Notes: generated from the letters alone by a model not told the origin. 64,000 bases of DNA from Codonopsis lanceolata (GCA_013146195.2 CM028377.1:9338239-9402238), one strand, 5' to 3'; counted from the first letter of the stretch, positions 9,694 through 21,600 are shown. Numbers and translations: made by a program.

Positions 9694-11715
9694 TACACTC
9701 CTCTTGAAACCTACAAACTCAAGGAGACTCTTACGAGTGACTCGACTAAGCATATATATACAAAAACAACTAAATACAAAAGCAGGTAAAAATTATACTA
9801 GAAACAACAAAACAAAAATCTTTTTGGATTCAACCTCAAGTCATAATAGCATGGCATATCAAAGTAGTCTCAGTCAGATGCTCACCACATATGTGCAGAC
9901 TAATCTCATAAAACACACTGACTTATACTCAAACTACTACCGGTCTTAATTTCTCCGTGTGTGTGTGATCACCAGTCATAAAGAATATCTCAACTAGAAC
10001 AGTTTTATTAAGCTAAGCAACACATTCATTAAAAATCAGAGTTTAAATAAAACCAATGCAACACAGAGTATGAGATCTACCATCCAAACCCGGTCTATTA
10101 CAGAAAGAGAGATCACCAAGGATTTTAAAAACTTATACATCCATCTCATGCACTTCTATGTATGACATACAATGCTCTCCTGACCCAATTACTTGCAATA
10201 GCTAAGATTATGCTAACACAGTGAGCTTGCGAATAATATGAACATGAAGTGGAGATCAATTTACATGCCTTACCATCAAATCAACAAACAGAAGCATTGG
10301 CAAGAAGATCAATAGGTCTTTAATAGCTTGTAATGTAAGGCCATGGTGTTGGGGGATATGATGGAAAGGGAATAGAATACAAAGTAAGAGAGCAAGACTA
10401 TCCTTTACCCCTAATACTTCCAAGCAAAAGGAAGTTTTTCCCAATTAGGCTAGGACCTGCAAAGACCACAAGTGGGGGTATTTCTTTTTTTTTTCTTTTT
10501 CTTTTCCCCCCAAAACTTGTTTGGTACAATATATCTAGCTAAAAATATCTCATATTCTTTTTCAGCATAATTTTTCTATCATTTTTTTTCTTGAAAGTTA
10601 TACTTCCATTTGAATCTTCTTGCACTCTTCTTCTTCCGTTTCATTTTTCGTCGATCTAATTTTCTTTTTTTCTTTTTTTTGAATTATCGATGGAAAGAAG
10701 AAGTCTTCGAAAAACTTTCTTGACTGAAAAATGGTCCCATAAAATTAATTTCCCACCCACATCCTACTTTCTCAAATGGTAGGCTAAAAGTGTTTAGGCT
10801 TTTAGGGTTAAGCTAATTAATGTGGGTAATAGAAACAATGTCGAATGGGGGTTTAATGTGTGCTTAGCACACTCCATTCTTTATAATTAGGCTCAAACAA
10901 TCCAAAGATGGCCTAAATCATATCTTAATGCCAAAATACTCATGCAATTGATAAGAAAGTAAAACACATAAAATATCATATCAATTATGGAAGTTGTGGA
11001 ATAGAAGATTTAGCATCACTGGATTTCACATAAGCATTCGCTAAAACAGATGGTAGGGACAATCGAGACTGACATGCAGACACGGTTCGAAAGTGTGATT
11101 GAGATATATTAGTAAGAAAAATCCAAGGGATCTAACTTATCATGCAATTGACCCTAAGTTACAATTCAATGCAACAATCATGTTAGGAGAGCTATTCATC
11201 ATATTCTTGTGCATATTTTGTTGTTAACATGAAATGTGTGCTATAAACTTTATAAAAATGTTCTAATCAATCCATAATTATGACTGGTGTAGGTGCACAA
11301 AGATTTGGAGAAAATAAAGAATTTTGCATAATCAAGTAAATTCCAGAATGATTTATGGAAAAGTTATGTGGTTCATTGCATTAACTCATCATCGACTAAA
11401 ATGACCACACAAGGACTTGAGGCTGAAAATTTTGAATTAAAATATTTTTTATTTTTTTCATTTTTATAAAAAGAAATTGGAGATGGCCGATGACACAATT
11501 GATGATGGGTCCCCATAACGGGTACCCGCAAGAACCAAATATTATAGTATTCTGGTCACGGCAACATCTCCTAAAATAAGAAAAATTAAAAAGCAAGAAA
11601 ATAGAGTGAGGAGGAGACACGATAGAAGGAAAATAAATTTTTCCTCACCCTAAAAACGTAGCCCAACTCGACTCCTTGTTAGGCTAGGACCTGCAAGGAC
11701 CTTGGGCTTAGAATT
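9694..11715. other. Unassigned AT-rich intergenic or LTR-like sequence
   Basis: No credible gene is visible in these 2 kb. There are T-rich runs around 10488-10680. An 18-base sequence (TTAGGCTAGGACCTGCAA) occurs at 10445-10462 and again at 11679-11696, about 1.23 kb apart. Because it lies just beyond the Athila polypurine tract, the region may contain the Athila 3' LTR, but I could not find a matching pair of LTR ends. Confidence 0.4.
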
Positions 11716-11726
11716 CCCCCCCCCCC
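11716..11726 (-). other. Candidate Athila polypurine tract (11-C run on plus strand)
   Basis: On the minus strand the sequence is AAGTTTGGGGGGGGGGG. AGTTTGGGGG runs are typical of the polypurine region before the 3' LTR in Athila elements. The LTR start itself could not be fixed. Confidence 0.55.
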
Positions 11727-11849
11727 AAACTTAAATTTTATTTTGTCCTCAAAATTGAGCAATGTCCTATAAGAGGGTTGATGGAGGAGAAATATCAAAA
11801 GGAAATAGCTGGCCCACCTTACGAAAGAGGAAGAAACTTGGGCTCCGAC

Positions 11850-12956
11850 TCATGGCGAGTCGGGAGGAAATAACGAAGGAGGACGAAACTCGCGGATCGT
11901 GCCAGGTGGCATCCCAAAATATGTGGAGACATTCTGCCCTACCTGGTTAATCCAACCAGAGAAATAAGTCTGGTCGGCACGCACTTGTGCCAACTGCTGA
12001 CTCACCATCTCATTTTGGAGCATAAGCTCCTCCTGCCTGTTGGAGATCGCCTCCAACGGATCCTCCTCCTCAGGCAGCTCCTCACGTGGGCCTCTCTCAC
12101 GTGGCGGGGCGAGGGTGTTCAAACAGTAGATCCCTCGAAATATCGGGCACCTCCTGAACTCTCTCCGCATCTGGAGTCCACACGACTCGGCCCCACTGAT
12201 CCAGGTAATCAAACGAGTCCCGCGTACCTCTAATGAGTACCTCTAATGAGATCGACGGCCAACATCGGCAGAGACCCACCGATGGTGGTGTAGATGACCA
12301 AGACCTTTGACCGTGTGTTGGTCACCGTGTGTTGGTGACTGGAAGGCATGAGACGTTGCACAAATAAATTTGAACACGGCCTTGGCCGTGTTCTTGAGAT
12401 GGGTTTCCTCCATGGTGCGGGCACGGAATGGTGGGTTTTGGTTGTAGGTCCAAACCACATTAGGTGTTGCGATTTCCGCATTTACCACCTCGAGAGTAAC
12501 GGGATCAGAGAGATGGAGGTTGTAGTGGTCAGCACCCCTCGCGAAGTTGGTGGTGCCAAAATAACGGTTAATGATATGGGACGAAAAATCAACGGTCCTA
12601 CCCCTAACATCAACAGTATCTAGAACTCTGCCATCAATAGAAATTTGCCCGTTGGCATAAAATTCTCGGACTAAGGCCACTATGGTCACGCCCGGAGTCA
12701 CAATAAGATTGCTCAACCTTCGACGGTTGAAGGGGGCAAGGAGAGCAAAGTCTTGAGCCTTAAATCCCCTTTCATGGATTATGCTCTTGGAGAGCTTTTT
12801 GGTATAGCTCTCCGAAGCCTCGAAAGAAATAAAGCGGTCGATATCGTAATATGGCTCCTCCTCTTGGAAGTGGGACGTGGATGGGCCGGTATTCCTACGC
12901 TTAGGGGCTATTCTATTTTAAGCACAAAAAATTATAAAATCTACTCTCTTTTATAA
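11850..12956 (-). pseudogene. Athila env-like ORF with a plant transposon-type domain
   Basis: Open frames on the minus strand run from about 12900 to 11850 with at least one frameshift near 12240. The N-terminal part (YYDIDRFISFEASESY, ERGFKAQDF) leads into VREFYANG, VDVRGRTVDFSSHIINRYFG and a central block. This resembles the 'putative plant transposon protein' domain commonly found in ORFs after Athila pol. The C-terminal part is a Glu/Gln-rich helix (NEMVSQQLAQVRADQ) and an MPPG tail. The function of this domain is not known. It lies downstream of its own TATA box and a C/T-rich leader. No clear ATG is seen, so the true start or a first exon is uncertain. Confidence 0.6.
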
Positions 12957-13360
12957 AAAAAAATTAAATTATCACAATCTAACTAAAATAAAGCATGCAA
13001 AATTTTAAGTAAAATAATTCTAACACCCTAAATGCAAATATTTTGAATAATAAAAAATTTAGATGAAGAGGGATAGAAAATACTTGGATGAAGCAATGCT
13101 TTACTTGTAGAAGAGGGATGCCGGAATTTGAAGCTTCTTCACCGGAAAAAAAATGGCGGCTTCAACTTCTTCAAACTTGATGGAATGAGATGAGGGTGGA
13201 GGTGATGAGGGATCTTGAAGGAGGGAGCACTTGAATCGCGAAACTTGGCTGAATTAAGGAAAAGAGCCTCGCCAGATTTTGAGAAAAAAAGAGAGAGATC
13301 GGACTACTGCTGCTTGAGAGAGAGAGAGATTTCTGTGACTGTTGCTGCTGCCCGTGTCTA

Positions 13361-13370
13361 CCTTATAAAG
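13361..13370 (-). promoter_or_regulatory. TATA box for the Athila env-like unit
   Basis: The minus strand reads CTTTATAAGG, followed about 60 bases later by a (TC)n leader and a Ser/Pro-type untranslated leader, then by the env-like frame. Palindromic CCTTGCG/CGCAAGG motifs stand directly upstream. This looks like an internal promoter giving the env-like ORF its own transcript; it is an inference from layout. Confidence 0.5.
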
Positions 13371-13524
13371 GGGGACCTTGTGACCGCAAGGTCTTTAGGC
13401 CTTGCGTCCGCAAGGTACCCAGTCAACCTTCTGCACGGAATCTGAGGGGCGGTGACGGTCACACGTCTGGCATTTAATAGGGCCTTACGGCCGCAAGGGG
13501 TAATTACCTTGCGTCCGTAAGGTC
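13371..13524. repeat. CCTTGCG/CGCAAGG palindromes upstream of the Athila internal TATA box
   Basis: Palindromes at about 13375-13425 and 13479-13524 share 20 bases with the Tekay LTR cluster at 9278-9362, centred on CCTTGCGTCCGCAAGG. The rest of this spacer between pol and the env-like ORF (about 13000-13855) shows no coding sequence. Confidence 0.75.
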
Positions 13525-13855
13525 AACAGAATTTTTGCCTTGTTTTCTGCTTTCAAACTTTTGGCAGTTTTCCAGTTTAGTCCTTCCGTTATGTTCTGTT
13601 ACATTCCGTTAGGTCCGTTTCTTTCCTGCACTCTGAAAATTCTACACAAACTCTAGACTAAAATATTAGCAACATATAAATACAACACTACGATGCTTTT
13701 CTCCCCCAACCTTGAATTATGGCATATTCATAATTAAATAAGACGGAGAACGACATATTTAAATTACACTACAAAAGCAATTAAAATTCATCAAAGTGGG
13801 TTGCCTCCCACCTAACACACTTGTTTAACGTCTTTGGCTCGACCCAACTGCAAAC

Positions 13856-15037
13856 CTAATCTCTTGGTGGTTCATTGTCAGAGAGACGAATGAGTTCTAT
13901 TGTTCTCTCTACTGACATGGGTTCAAGGTACGGTTTTAGTCGGTGACCATTAACTTTAAATATTTCATTGGTCTTTGGGTTCTTAATATCAATCACTCCA
14001 TGAGGATAAATTCGAACTATAATGAAAGGACCAGACCATTTTGATTTTAATTTTCCGGGAAATAATCTGAATCTAGAATTAAAAAGAAGTACCTTTAATC
14101 ATGGACGAAACATCTTGTTGGCTATTCCCATATCATGGTATTTCTTGGTCTTTTCTTTATAAGTTTTTGCATTCTCATACGAATTTAACATGTGCTCTTC
14201 TAATTCATTTAACTGGAAAAGTCTTTCTTCACCAGCCAAAGTTAAATCAAGGTTAAGAGCTTTGACGGCCCAATAAGCCTTGTGTTCAATCTCTACTGGT
14301 AAATGACAAGCTTTGCCATGCACCATCCGATAAGGACTCATTCCTATTGGGGTTTTATATGCAGTTCGGTATGCCCAAAGAGTATCTTTAAGTTTTGACT
14401 CCCAATCTTTTCGATTCGGTCTCACAGTCTTTTCCAAAACTGCTTTTATTTGTCTGTTACTCACTTCTACTTGACCAGAGGTCTGAGGATGATAGGGTGT
14501 AGCTAACATGTGAGTTACACCATATTTTCTAAGGCATGAATTTAGCAATCTATTAGTGAAGTGTGTTCCTTGATCACTAATTATGGCCCTCGGTACTCCA
14601 AACCGAGCAAAAATTTATTCCAAAAACTTGACAACAGTTTGTCCATCATTATTTCTAGTACCAATGGCTTCTATTCATTTAGACACATAATCAACAGCGA
14701 CTAAAATATATTCACAACCATTAGAAACTGGAAAAGGTTCCATAAAATCAATACCCCAAACATCAAAATTTTCAACAACTATATTCATATGCAAGGGCAT
14801 TTCATTCATTTTACCTATTCCACCAGTTCTTTGACATTTATCACAAGTTTTGTAAAATATGTCGCAGTCTCTAAAAACAGTAGACCAATATAATCCAGAT
14901 TGCAGAATTTTTCTAGCAGTTTTATTACCACTAAAGTGTCCACCACAAGAGTATTCGTGACAAAATGCCATAAAACTTTGTTGGTCTTGTTCTGGAACAC
15001 ATCTCCTAATTATAGAGTCGGAACACATTTTATACAA
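13856..15037 (-). pseudogene. Athila integrase
   Basis: From the right the sequence shows a zinc-binding region (HEYSCGGHFSGNKTARKIL, CDKCQRTGG), then the core with aspartates in WGIDFMEPFP and IISDQGTHF and the glutamate in SGQVEVSNRQ. The Athila signature PYRMVHGKACHLPVE follows, and a C-terminal region runs to a TAG at 13856-13858. Stops interrupt it at 14672-14674, 14615-14617 and 14099-14101. The catalytic triad is still readable, but the protein cannot be made whole. It follows the RNase H region, from which it is separated by an inserted LINE tail. Confidence 0.85.
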
Positions 15038-15130
15038 ATGAGGTTCTTCCCAAAAATAATGTTTTGCATCTGTTAAAAATTTATTTCTTTGAAAAAATCA
15101 AAGTCAGGGTTGATGATATCAGATACATAA

Positions 15131-15254
15131 TTTTTTTTTTTTTTTTTAAGGAAGCAGGGCGGCACCTGCGCATTTATTAGAAAAGACAAAAGGAAACAAG
15201 GAGGGGGACAACCAGCCTTACCCAAAAAAAGGGGGGACAAAGGAGCCTTACCTC
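15131..15254 (-). mobile_element. Very short LINE 3' tail inserted in Athila pol
   Basis: A poly(T) run (15131-15147) is followed by the 3'-end sequence seen in the other LINEs here (GCAGGGCGGCACC, GGGGGACAACCAGCCTT, GGACAAAGGAGCCTTACCTC). Only ~105 bases of LINE body are present, so this is an extreme 5' truncation. It sits between the Athila RNase H and integrase regions. No clean target duplication was found. Confidence 0.85.
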
Positions 15255-15272
15255 TATAGAACAAATACAAAC

Positions 15273-15960
15273 TTATCTACGAAAATGATACAAAGGATCC
15301 AAATCTTTAACTGCTAATACTTGTTCATCAGGGATGTCTTCATTCACAGGAATTTTATTATCAAGAAATTGAAGTTCAAGTAAAGGTAAAAATTCCAACC
15401 TAGACAAATGGTCGGCTACGACGTTTTCCGTTCCCTTTTTATCTTTAATAGTAATGTCAAATTCTTGCAATAGTAACATCTATCTTATGAGTCTAGGCTT
15501 TACCTCTTTCTTACTCAAAAGATATTTTAAGGCTGCATGATCAGAAAATATAATAACTTTTGATCCTAACAAGTATGGTCTAAACTTTTCTAATGCATAC
15601 ACAACCGCTAAAACTTATTTTTCTATGGTTGTAGAATTAAGTTGTGCATTATTCAATGTCCTACTAGCATAATGAATTACGTGCGGTTTCTTATCTACTC
15701 TTTGAGCTAACACAGCTCCAATTGCGAAAGCTGAAGCATCGCACATGATCTCGAAAGGGAGAGACCAATTGGAGTTGGTTAAAATTCAGGTTGATGTCAA
15801 TCGTTCTTTTAATAAATTAAATGCATTCAAGCATTCTTGATCAAAAATGAATTCAGTATCTTTTGCCAACAAATTACATAAAGGTTTACAGATTTTTGAA
15901 AAATCTTTTATAAATCTTCAATAAAAACCTACATGTCCTAGAAACTTCTAACACCTTTGA
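15273..15960 (-). pseudogene. Athila RNase H region
   Basis: On the minus strand the RNase H core is recognisable: MCDASAFAIGAVLAQR, HYASRTLNNAQLNST, FSDHAALKYLLSKKE and the end block ENVVADHLSRLE. It is broken by a TAA at 15615-15617 and a TAG at 15480-15482, at positions where related elements have Glu and Trp. The connection segment toward RT at 15960-16013 is out of frame. This domain would degrade the RNA strand during reverse transcription. Confidence 0.85.
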
Positions 15961-16013
15961 CATAAGTTGGAGGAGGTAGTTGTGATATAACTTCAATTTT
16001 TGCCTTATCGACT

Positions 16014-17060
16014 TCAATTCATTTTGTTAGACACAACATGACCTAAGAAAATTCCATGTTTAACCATGAAATGACTTTTTTCCCAACTTAGGGTCAAATT
16101 AGTTTCGCAACATCTTTTCAAAACCGATGTAAGATTTTCTAGGCAATGATCAAAAGAATTCCTAAATACTAAAAAATCATCCATGAATACTTCAACACAT
16201 CTTTCCACTAAATCCGAAAATATAGAAATCATGCATCTTTGAAAAGTAGCTGGGGCATTACAAAGTCCAAAGGGCATTCTCCTAAATGCAAAGGTACCAA
16301 AGGGACATGTAAAAGTAGTTTTCTCTTGGTCTTCGGGTGCTACTGGGATTTGATTGTAGCCAGAGAAACCATCAAGAAAACAATAATATTCATGACCAAC
16401 TAGTCTTTCAAGGATTTGATCAATAAATGGCAAGGGAAAGTGGTCTTTCCTAGTTTCCGCATTTAATTTCCTCAAATCTATGCACATTCTATAACCAGTG
16501 ATAGTTCGTGTGGGAACTGATTCATCTTTAACATTCTTAACAACTGTAATTCCTGATTTCTTAGGAACTACTTGGACTGGACTAACGCATTTACTATCTG
16601 ATATCGGGTAAATTATACCCGCATCAAGAAGCTTAAGTACTTCTTTTCTCACTACTTCTTTCATGTGAATGTTAAGTCTTCTTTGTCTTTCTCTAGAAGG
16701 TTTACTACCTTCTTCTAAATGAATTTTATGCATACACATAGACCAACTAATTCCTTTTAAATCTGCTAAGGACCATCCTATAGCTTCTCTATGTGTCCAT
16801 AAAACTTTTAATAGGGTTGCTTCTTGCTCTTCTGTTAAATCTGTAGCAATTATAACAGGTAAAGTTTTACCTTCCCCTAAAAATGCATATTTTAAATGGG
16901 ATGGTAATGGCTTTAATTCTACTTCAAGAGGGGATTTGACATATGGAATAAATTCAGGAATTTCAGGTTTAACTATCTCTTCTTTATCTTCCTCCTTAGC
17001 ATTCTCTTCTTTTTCTTCATCCAATTTTATTTCATCAAAAACGGATTTTTGATTTTCCAC
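16014..17060 (-). pseudogene. Athila reverse transcriptase
   Basis: This 348-residue frame begins with an acidic linker, then the RT palm and fingers: RRLNIHMKEVVRKEVLKLLDAG, VQVVPKKSG, CIDLRKLNAETRKDHFPLPF, MPFGLCNAPATFQRCM, and the catalytic box FMDDFLVF. It stops after GIFLGHVVSN, where the frame breaks before the RNase H. The catalytic aspartates are present. The protease upstream is in another frame, so a shift lies at about 17060-17093. Confidence 0.9.
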
Positions 17061-17092
17061 ATCTTCACTACTATTTTCATCTTCCTCTATTT

Positions 17093-17785
17093 CTATTTTG
17101 TCATAACTAGTTTATGATTTGGAATCTTCCATTTTGTTTTTATTTTATTCTTAAGGGCTTCAAGTCTTTCTTTCTCTTTTATAGCATCAGCCTCTCGGAG
17201 TTCTCTTTCTAACTCTTCAATGTCGAATTTTATATGGGAGAAGGTTCTATCATCATGACATTCATACGTATCTTTCTCATAATCATTATCCTCACAATTT
17301 TCTTCAAAGGTTTGGACTGTCAGTTTTTCAATTTCATCAATTGAGAAACATGCATTCATGTCACTCGGTCTATTTATCGCATCGAAAACTGAAATTTCTA
17401 CAGTTTCACCCATTATTGACATTGTGAGTTTACCATTCTTAACATTGATCATTGTTTTGGCAATGGCCATAAAAGGTCTACCTAACAAAATAGGAACTTC
17501 ATTGTTTGTGCATATTTTCCTTTCCATCTCTAGAACCACGAAATCAACTGGGATGACTAATTTGTCTACCTGGACTAGATTGTCCTCTACTATACCCAAA
17601 GGATGTTTAACTGAACGATCAGCTAACTGTAAGGACATAGTAGTGGGTTTCAATTCTCCTAACCCTAATTGTTTATAGACCGCGAAAGGCATCAAATTAA
17701 TACTTGCTCCTAAATCTAACATAGCCTTCATCTTTTTAGAACTACCCAATGAGACTTGGATATTAAAACTACTAGGATCTTTCAA
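17093..17785 (-). CDS. Athila aspartic protease
   Basis: The 230-residue frame has the retropepsin motif MLDLGASINLMP and the flap and C-terminal block PILLGRPFMAIAKT, as in Athila proteases. A Glu/Lys-rich tail follows. It would cleave the gag-pol polyprotein. Gag lies upstream and RT downstream, both in different frames, so the original polyprotein is broken on either side. Confidence 0.85.
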   Translation of the reverse strand: MKDPSSFNIQVSLGSSKKMKAMLDLGASINLMPFAVYKQLGLGELKPTTMSLQLADRSVKHPLGIVEDNLVQVDKLVIPVDFVVLEMERKICTNNEVPILLGRPFMAIAKTMINVKNGKLTMSIMGETVEISVFDAINRPSDMNACFSIDEIEKLTVQTFEENCEDNDYEKDTYECHDDRTFSHIKFDIEELERELREADAIKEKERLEALKNKIKTKWKIPNHKLVMTK

Positions 17786-17817
17786 TTTAGGAGGAAGTTC
17801 GGGTTGTAAAACTGCAC

Positions 17818-18550
17818 TTACATTTTCAGAAACAATAATTTTTTCATTCTTTTCAAATTTGTGTTTCTCAGAGGAAGATCTTTGAAAAACTTATCATAAG
17901 ATGGAATATTTTTAATAACATTAAGCAAAGGAAGGTTAATATTCACTTTGGATAACATGTTATAAATTTCCGAAAATTGCTTATCCATTCGGTTTTTCAT
18001 AAGTCTTCTAGGGAATGGTATTGGAGGAACATATGGTGGTGGTTCCACATAAGGTTCCTCAAGAGGTTCTGCCTCTTGTTCTTTTTCTTGAGTTACTTCT
18101 TCTTGACTATCTTTTGACACTTCTTTTTCTACTTCCTTATCTTTTTCTTGATTATTTTCAATTTTATCTTTTTCAACTTCTTTATCAGAATTATCTACTT
18201 TATCAGGCACATCAAAAGGTTGAGTAGGGTTACTTACCTCTTCTCCAATTACTCTACAGAGTAGTGATAGATTTTGCTTGTTCTGTCTGACTAGGGAACT
18301 TCCCTTCTTCTCTTTTCTCTTTTTCAACTTTTGCAAGTTGATTCCTTAAATTTTCCACCTCTTCTAGCAAATATTTGATAAGAGCAGCTTGACCTTTGTT
18401 CGTTCCATTTGATTTGGAAATTGTTGAGGTTGTAGTGGTTTATTTCCTCCCCAAGAAAAATTAGGATGATTCCTCCAACCAGGATTATATGAGTTTGAGT
18501 AAGGATCATTCCTTTGTCTTTGAGGGTACATGTTCATGGCATTAACCTAT
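17818..18550 (-). pseudogene. Athila gag C-terminal remnant
   Basis: Two frames hold the region after the Athila gag zinc knuckle. One is an Asn/Pro/Trp-rich segment (YNPGWRNHPNFSWGG, read between frames at 18420-18510). The other is a very acidic Glu/Lys/Asp-rich stretch with PPPYVPPIPFPRRL leading to the protease. The capsid core and zinc knuckles are missing, because homology ends near 18550. The 140 bases from 18551 to the gap show no feature I recognise. Confidence 0.75.
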
Positions 18551-18691
18551 TCGTAATATACAAGCACTCAGAGACAAAAAAATTAGTAAATGAGAATTTA
18601 ATCCACAAATAGCACATGCTTCTTGGATTTTCCAATTTTCAAATTGAGAGCTTCTCGTACATTCGTTTTTCTTGTACTCCTGAAATAAACT

Positions 18692-18791
18692 NNNNNNNNN
18701 NNNNNNNNNNNNNNNNNNNNNNNNNNNNNNNNNNNNNNNNNNNNNNNNNNNNNNNNNNNNNNNNNNNNNNNNNNNNNNNNNNNNNNNNNNN
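18692..18791. other. Assembly gap (100 N)
   Basis: Exactly 100 N, which usually means a gap of unknown size. It lies between the truncated Athila gag and a LINE that is itself inside a copia element, so element junctions and the 5' half of the copia are hidden here. Confidence 0.99.
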
Positions 18792-21600
18792 CCCGGTTTA
18801 TCCGATCTCGGTTATGAAGGAAGCAAATACACTTGGTGTAACAACAACCAAGGCCAACGCACCATTTTTCAGCATTGATCGGGCTGTTTGTAACTCGAGT
18901 TGGTTGTCGAATTTTGCTGCGACTTCGTTAACCATCTCAATCGCACTTGTTCGACCATTCCCTGTTGCTCATTAATTTCACAAGTTCCAGATATCTCGGC
19001 CGTATCGCTTTGATTTTAAATGTGTGGGCTTCTCATCACTCATTTATGGATACCGTAAAATCCGCTTGAGTATCAATGCTTGTGGCGTGCCTTTAATCGA
19101 TTTGCTAACAAATTAAAGAATGTCCTGCAAGCCTCAAGATCTGAACCATGAAGTGTTTGGTAACATATTTCAAGCCATTAAATTGCCGAGGACGATGTAC
19201 TAGAAAAGGAGATCTTATATGACACCCACTCGAGGCTAACCGAGCTCCTTCATTTAGCCCAAGCCAATTTGAAATATAAGCCGAAACAGAGGAGGATTTC
19301 GAGGCAAAATCGATCCGCGATGGTTATGGACTGAGATGGTAATACAAAGTTGTTTCATGCCTCTGCTTAAACAAACCCGCCTTTAAATTGGCCATTCACC
19401 GAATTAAAGATATTCATGGACTGATGCCACCGATGAAACCGCTATCAAGGCGGCAAGAATTGAATTTTATAAAGAGCAACTTAAGGCTTGCCCTTGTTCC
19501 TCCTCGATGAGTCTCTTCTGAAGTTATTCCCCATTTGATTTCTCCCGAGCGCAATATATGTCGGCCCACCCTCCTCTCTCTTGAAGAAATTAAAACACGG
19601 TTTTCTCCTCAATGGTGATAGCGCTAGCCTGCCCATGGATTTTCCGTCGCTTCTATACTTTATGTCGATATCATAGCTAGTGATCTTCACTTAGCTATTT
19701 TGGAATTTTTCGCCGGCTTTGAGTTGCCAAAGTCCCGACTAGTACTGATTATTACTATTCCCAAATCCAATCGTGGAGACTTTTAAAGACCTTCGCCCCT
19801 ATTAGTCTTTGCAACTTCTGAACAAGGTCATTACTAAAATTCTCGCCTCGGCTTGTCAGTCCTCCTTCCCGATATCATCTCGTAAAATCGAGTGCTTACT
19901 CGAGGTCGTCTCGATCCAGATAATCTTCTTCTTGCTCATGAGCCGACTCATCACTTGGAAAAAATCACGGCTCTAACACTATTATTAAACTTGACATGGC
20001 CAAAGCTTTGACAGAGTTGATCGGTTCTATCTCGATCAAGGTGCTTCAGAAGTTTGGGTTTGGCGAAACCTTTATCGATATGGTTTGGAGGGTTATTTCC
20101 AATAATTGGTTCTCGGCCTCGATTAATGGATCTTCACCGGCTTCTTCCCCACATCCCGAGGTCTCGCAAGGTGACCCTTTTTCTCCCAAATTTTTATTAT
20201 TGCCGCTGAAGTCCCTAGAGGAGCCTAAACAAGCTTCAAAGATGACAATCCCGATATGCTTTCTTCTTCCCCGGTGCCCTATTGTCTCTCACTTAGCCTT
20301 TGCCGATGACATTGTCATCTTTTGTAACGGCAACAAACATTCTCTTCTCGCATAAACAATGCTTAGTAATTATGAAAATTTATCTCAGGCAGCTAATTAA
20401 TCGGCATAAGAGCGCTTTATGGTCTCTAAAGCTTCTTCATTTCCTCGATCTTGTCGATTAAGAGATCGGTGGGCTTTTCTCATAAACCCCTTCCCGTCAT
20501 ATATTTGGCCCCCTTCGAGGGTCGAAAGAAGAAGAATTTATTTGATTCCCTGTTGGAAAATTGCAGCCTTCAGATTAACTCTTGATGGGCGCTTTCTTAA
20601 ATCAGCGGGTAAAGTGACCCTCATTAACTCGTGTTGAATTCTATAATCATGTATCGCTTGCTATCTTGGATCCCCCGATCTCGCTTGTTAATCGATTAAT
20701 AAAATGCTTTCCAATTTTTTTGGGGTTCTATTGAGGGTAAGAATAAAGCTCATTGGGTTGCATGGGACAAGTGTTGTCTGACAAGAATGAAGGCGGATTG
20801 GCATTCGGGCAAGTAAAGATATTATTCTTGCTTTCTCCATCGACTATGGTGGCGCTTCCGCTCGCCTAGCAAATCTGTGTGTCTTTTTATGAAGACTAAG
20901 TACTGCAAGAATTCCCACCCTATTAATTGCCTAATATGGGCTCCCACACTTGGCGTCGATGAGTTCTCATAAACATTTGGCCGAGGATCTCAATTGGTTC
21001 CTGCTCCATTTCGCGATCAATGGCTTCCTATTAGTGTGCTCATTCTTCCCTCCTCCGCTTACAAAGATAAGTTTACGAGTCGTTCGACCATCATTCTCAA
21101 CTTTCGATGTCCCGTGGAACCTGGTCCCCAACCGCTTCTCTTATTGACTCTCGGCATCTCTATCACCGATGACCTCGATTCAAAGATATTGTCTCACTGT
21201 AAAGGGCGACTTCTCCTCAAAGCTGCCCGGCAGCTTGCTCACAAGCCAAGCTTCCATCATCCTTCTGCTTCTTTCCTCCCAATTCATATGGCATAAATTT
21301 CGCCTCAAATACCTACTGTCATGTGGCGCTTATGGCTCGCTGAAACTACCTTGGATGAGAGTCTTATTAGTAAAGGAATCCACCAGATCTCTGTTCTCGG
21401 CCGCCCCACAGACATATCGAATCTTATCACCATGTCTTTATGGAGTCTACCACGCTCTTCGCATTTGGTCTCAATTCAACCGGCTTGGCGGAATTTCTAC
21501 GCCTCTCTCTCCTTTGATCAAGCTTGCTTTGCTTGGTGGTTAAGTAAGCCTCACTCCATGCTTTTTTCCATTACCCCTTCGATCATTCTATGAGATTTGG
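18792..21600 (+). pseudogene. LINE ORF2 remnant: endonuclease tail, RT and zf-RVT
   Basis: Fragments in shifting frames spell an AP-endonuclease end (GYEGSKYTWCNNNQGQRTIF), then RT blocks (VLQKFGFGETFIDMVW, WFSASINGSSP, QGDPFSP, and the catalytic ISHLAFADDIVIFCNG form near 20300). Later come segments of the thumb and zf-RVT region up to about 21590. Small insertions and deletions occur every 50-300 bases, so no full protein can be read. The FADD box itself is intact. Confidence 0.8.

Larger units (their letters stand above)
11716..18550 (-). mobile_element. Decayed Athila-lineage Ty3/gypsy element lacking its 5' end
   Basis: On the minus strand the order is gag C-terminal part, protease, RT, RNase H, integrase, then a non-coding spacer, an env-like ORF and a G-rich polypurine tract. 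The integrase motif (PYRMVHGKACHLPVEIEHKAYW), the protease DLGAS and the extra ORF after pol are hallmarks of Athila. Gag homology stops abruptly near 18550, 140 bp before the assembly gap. Many stops and frameshifts show it is old. A short LINE tail interrupts pol at 15131-15254. Confidence 0.88.
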
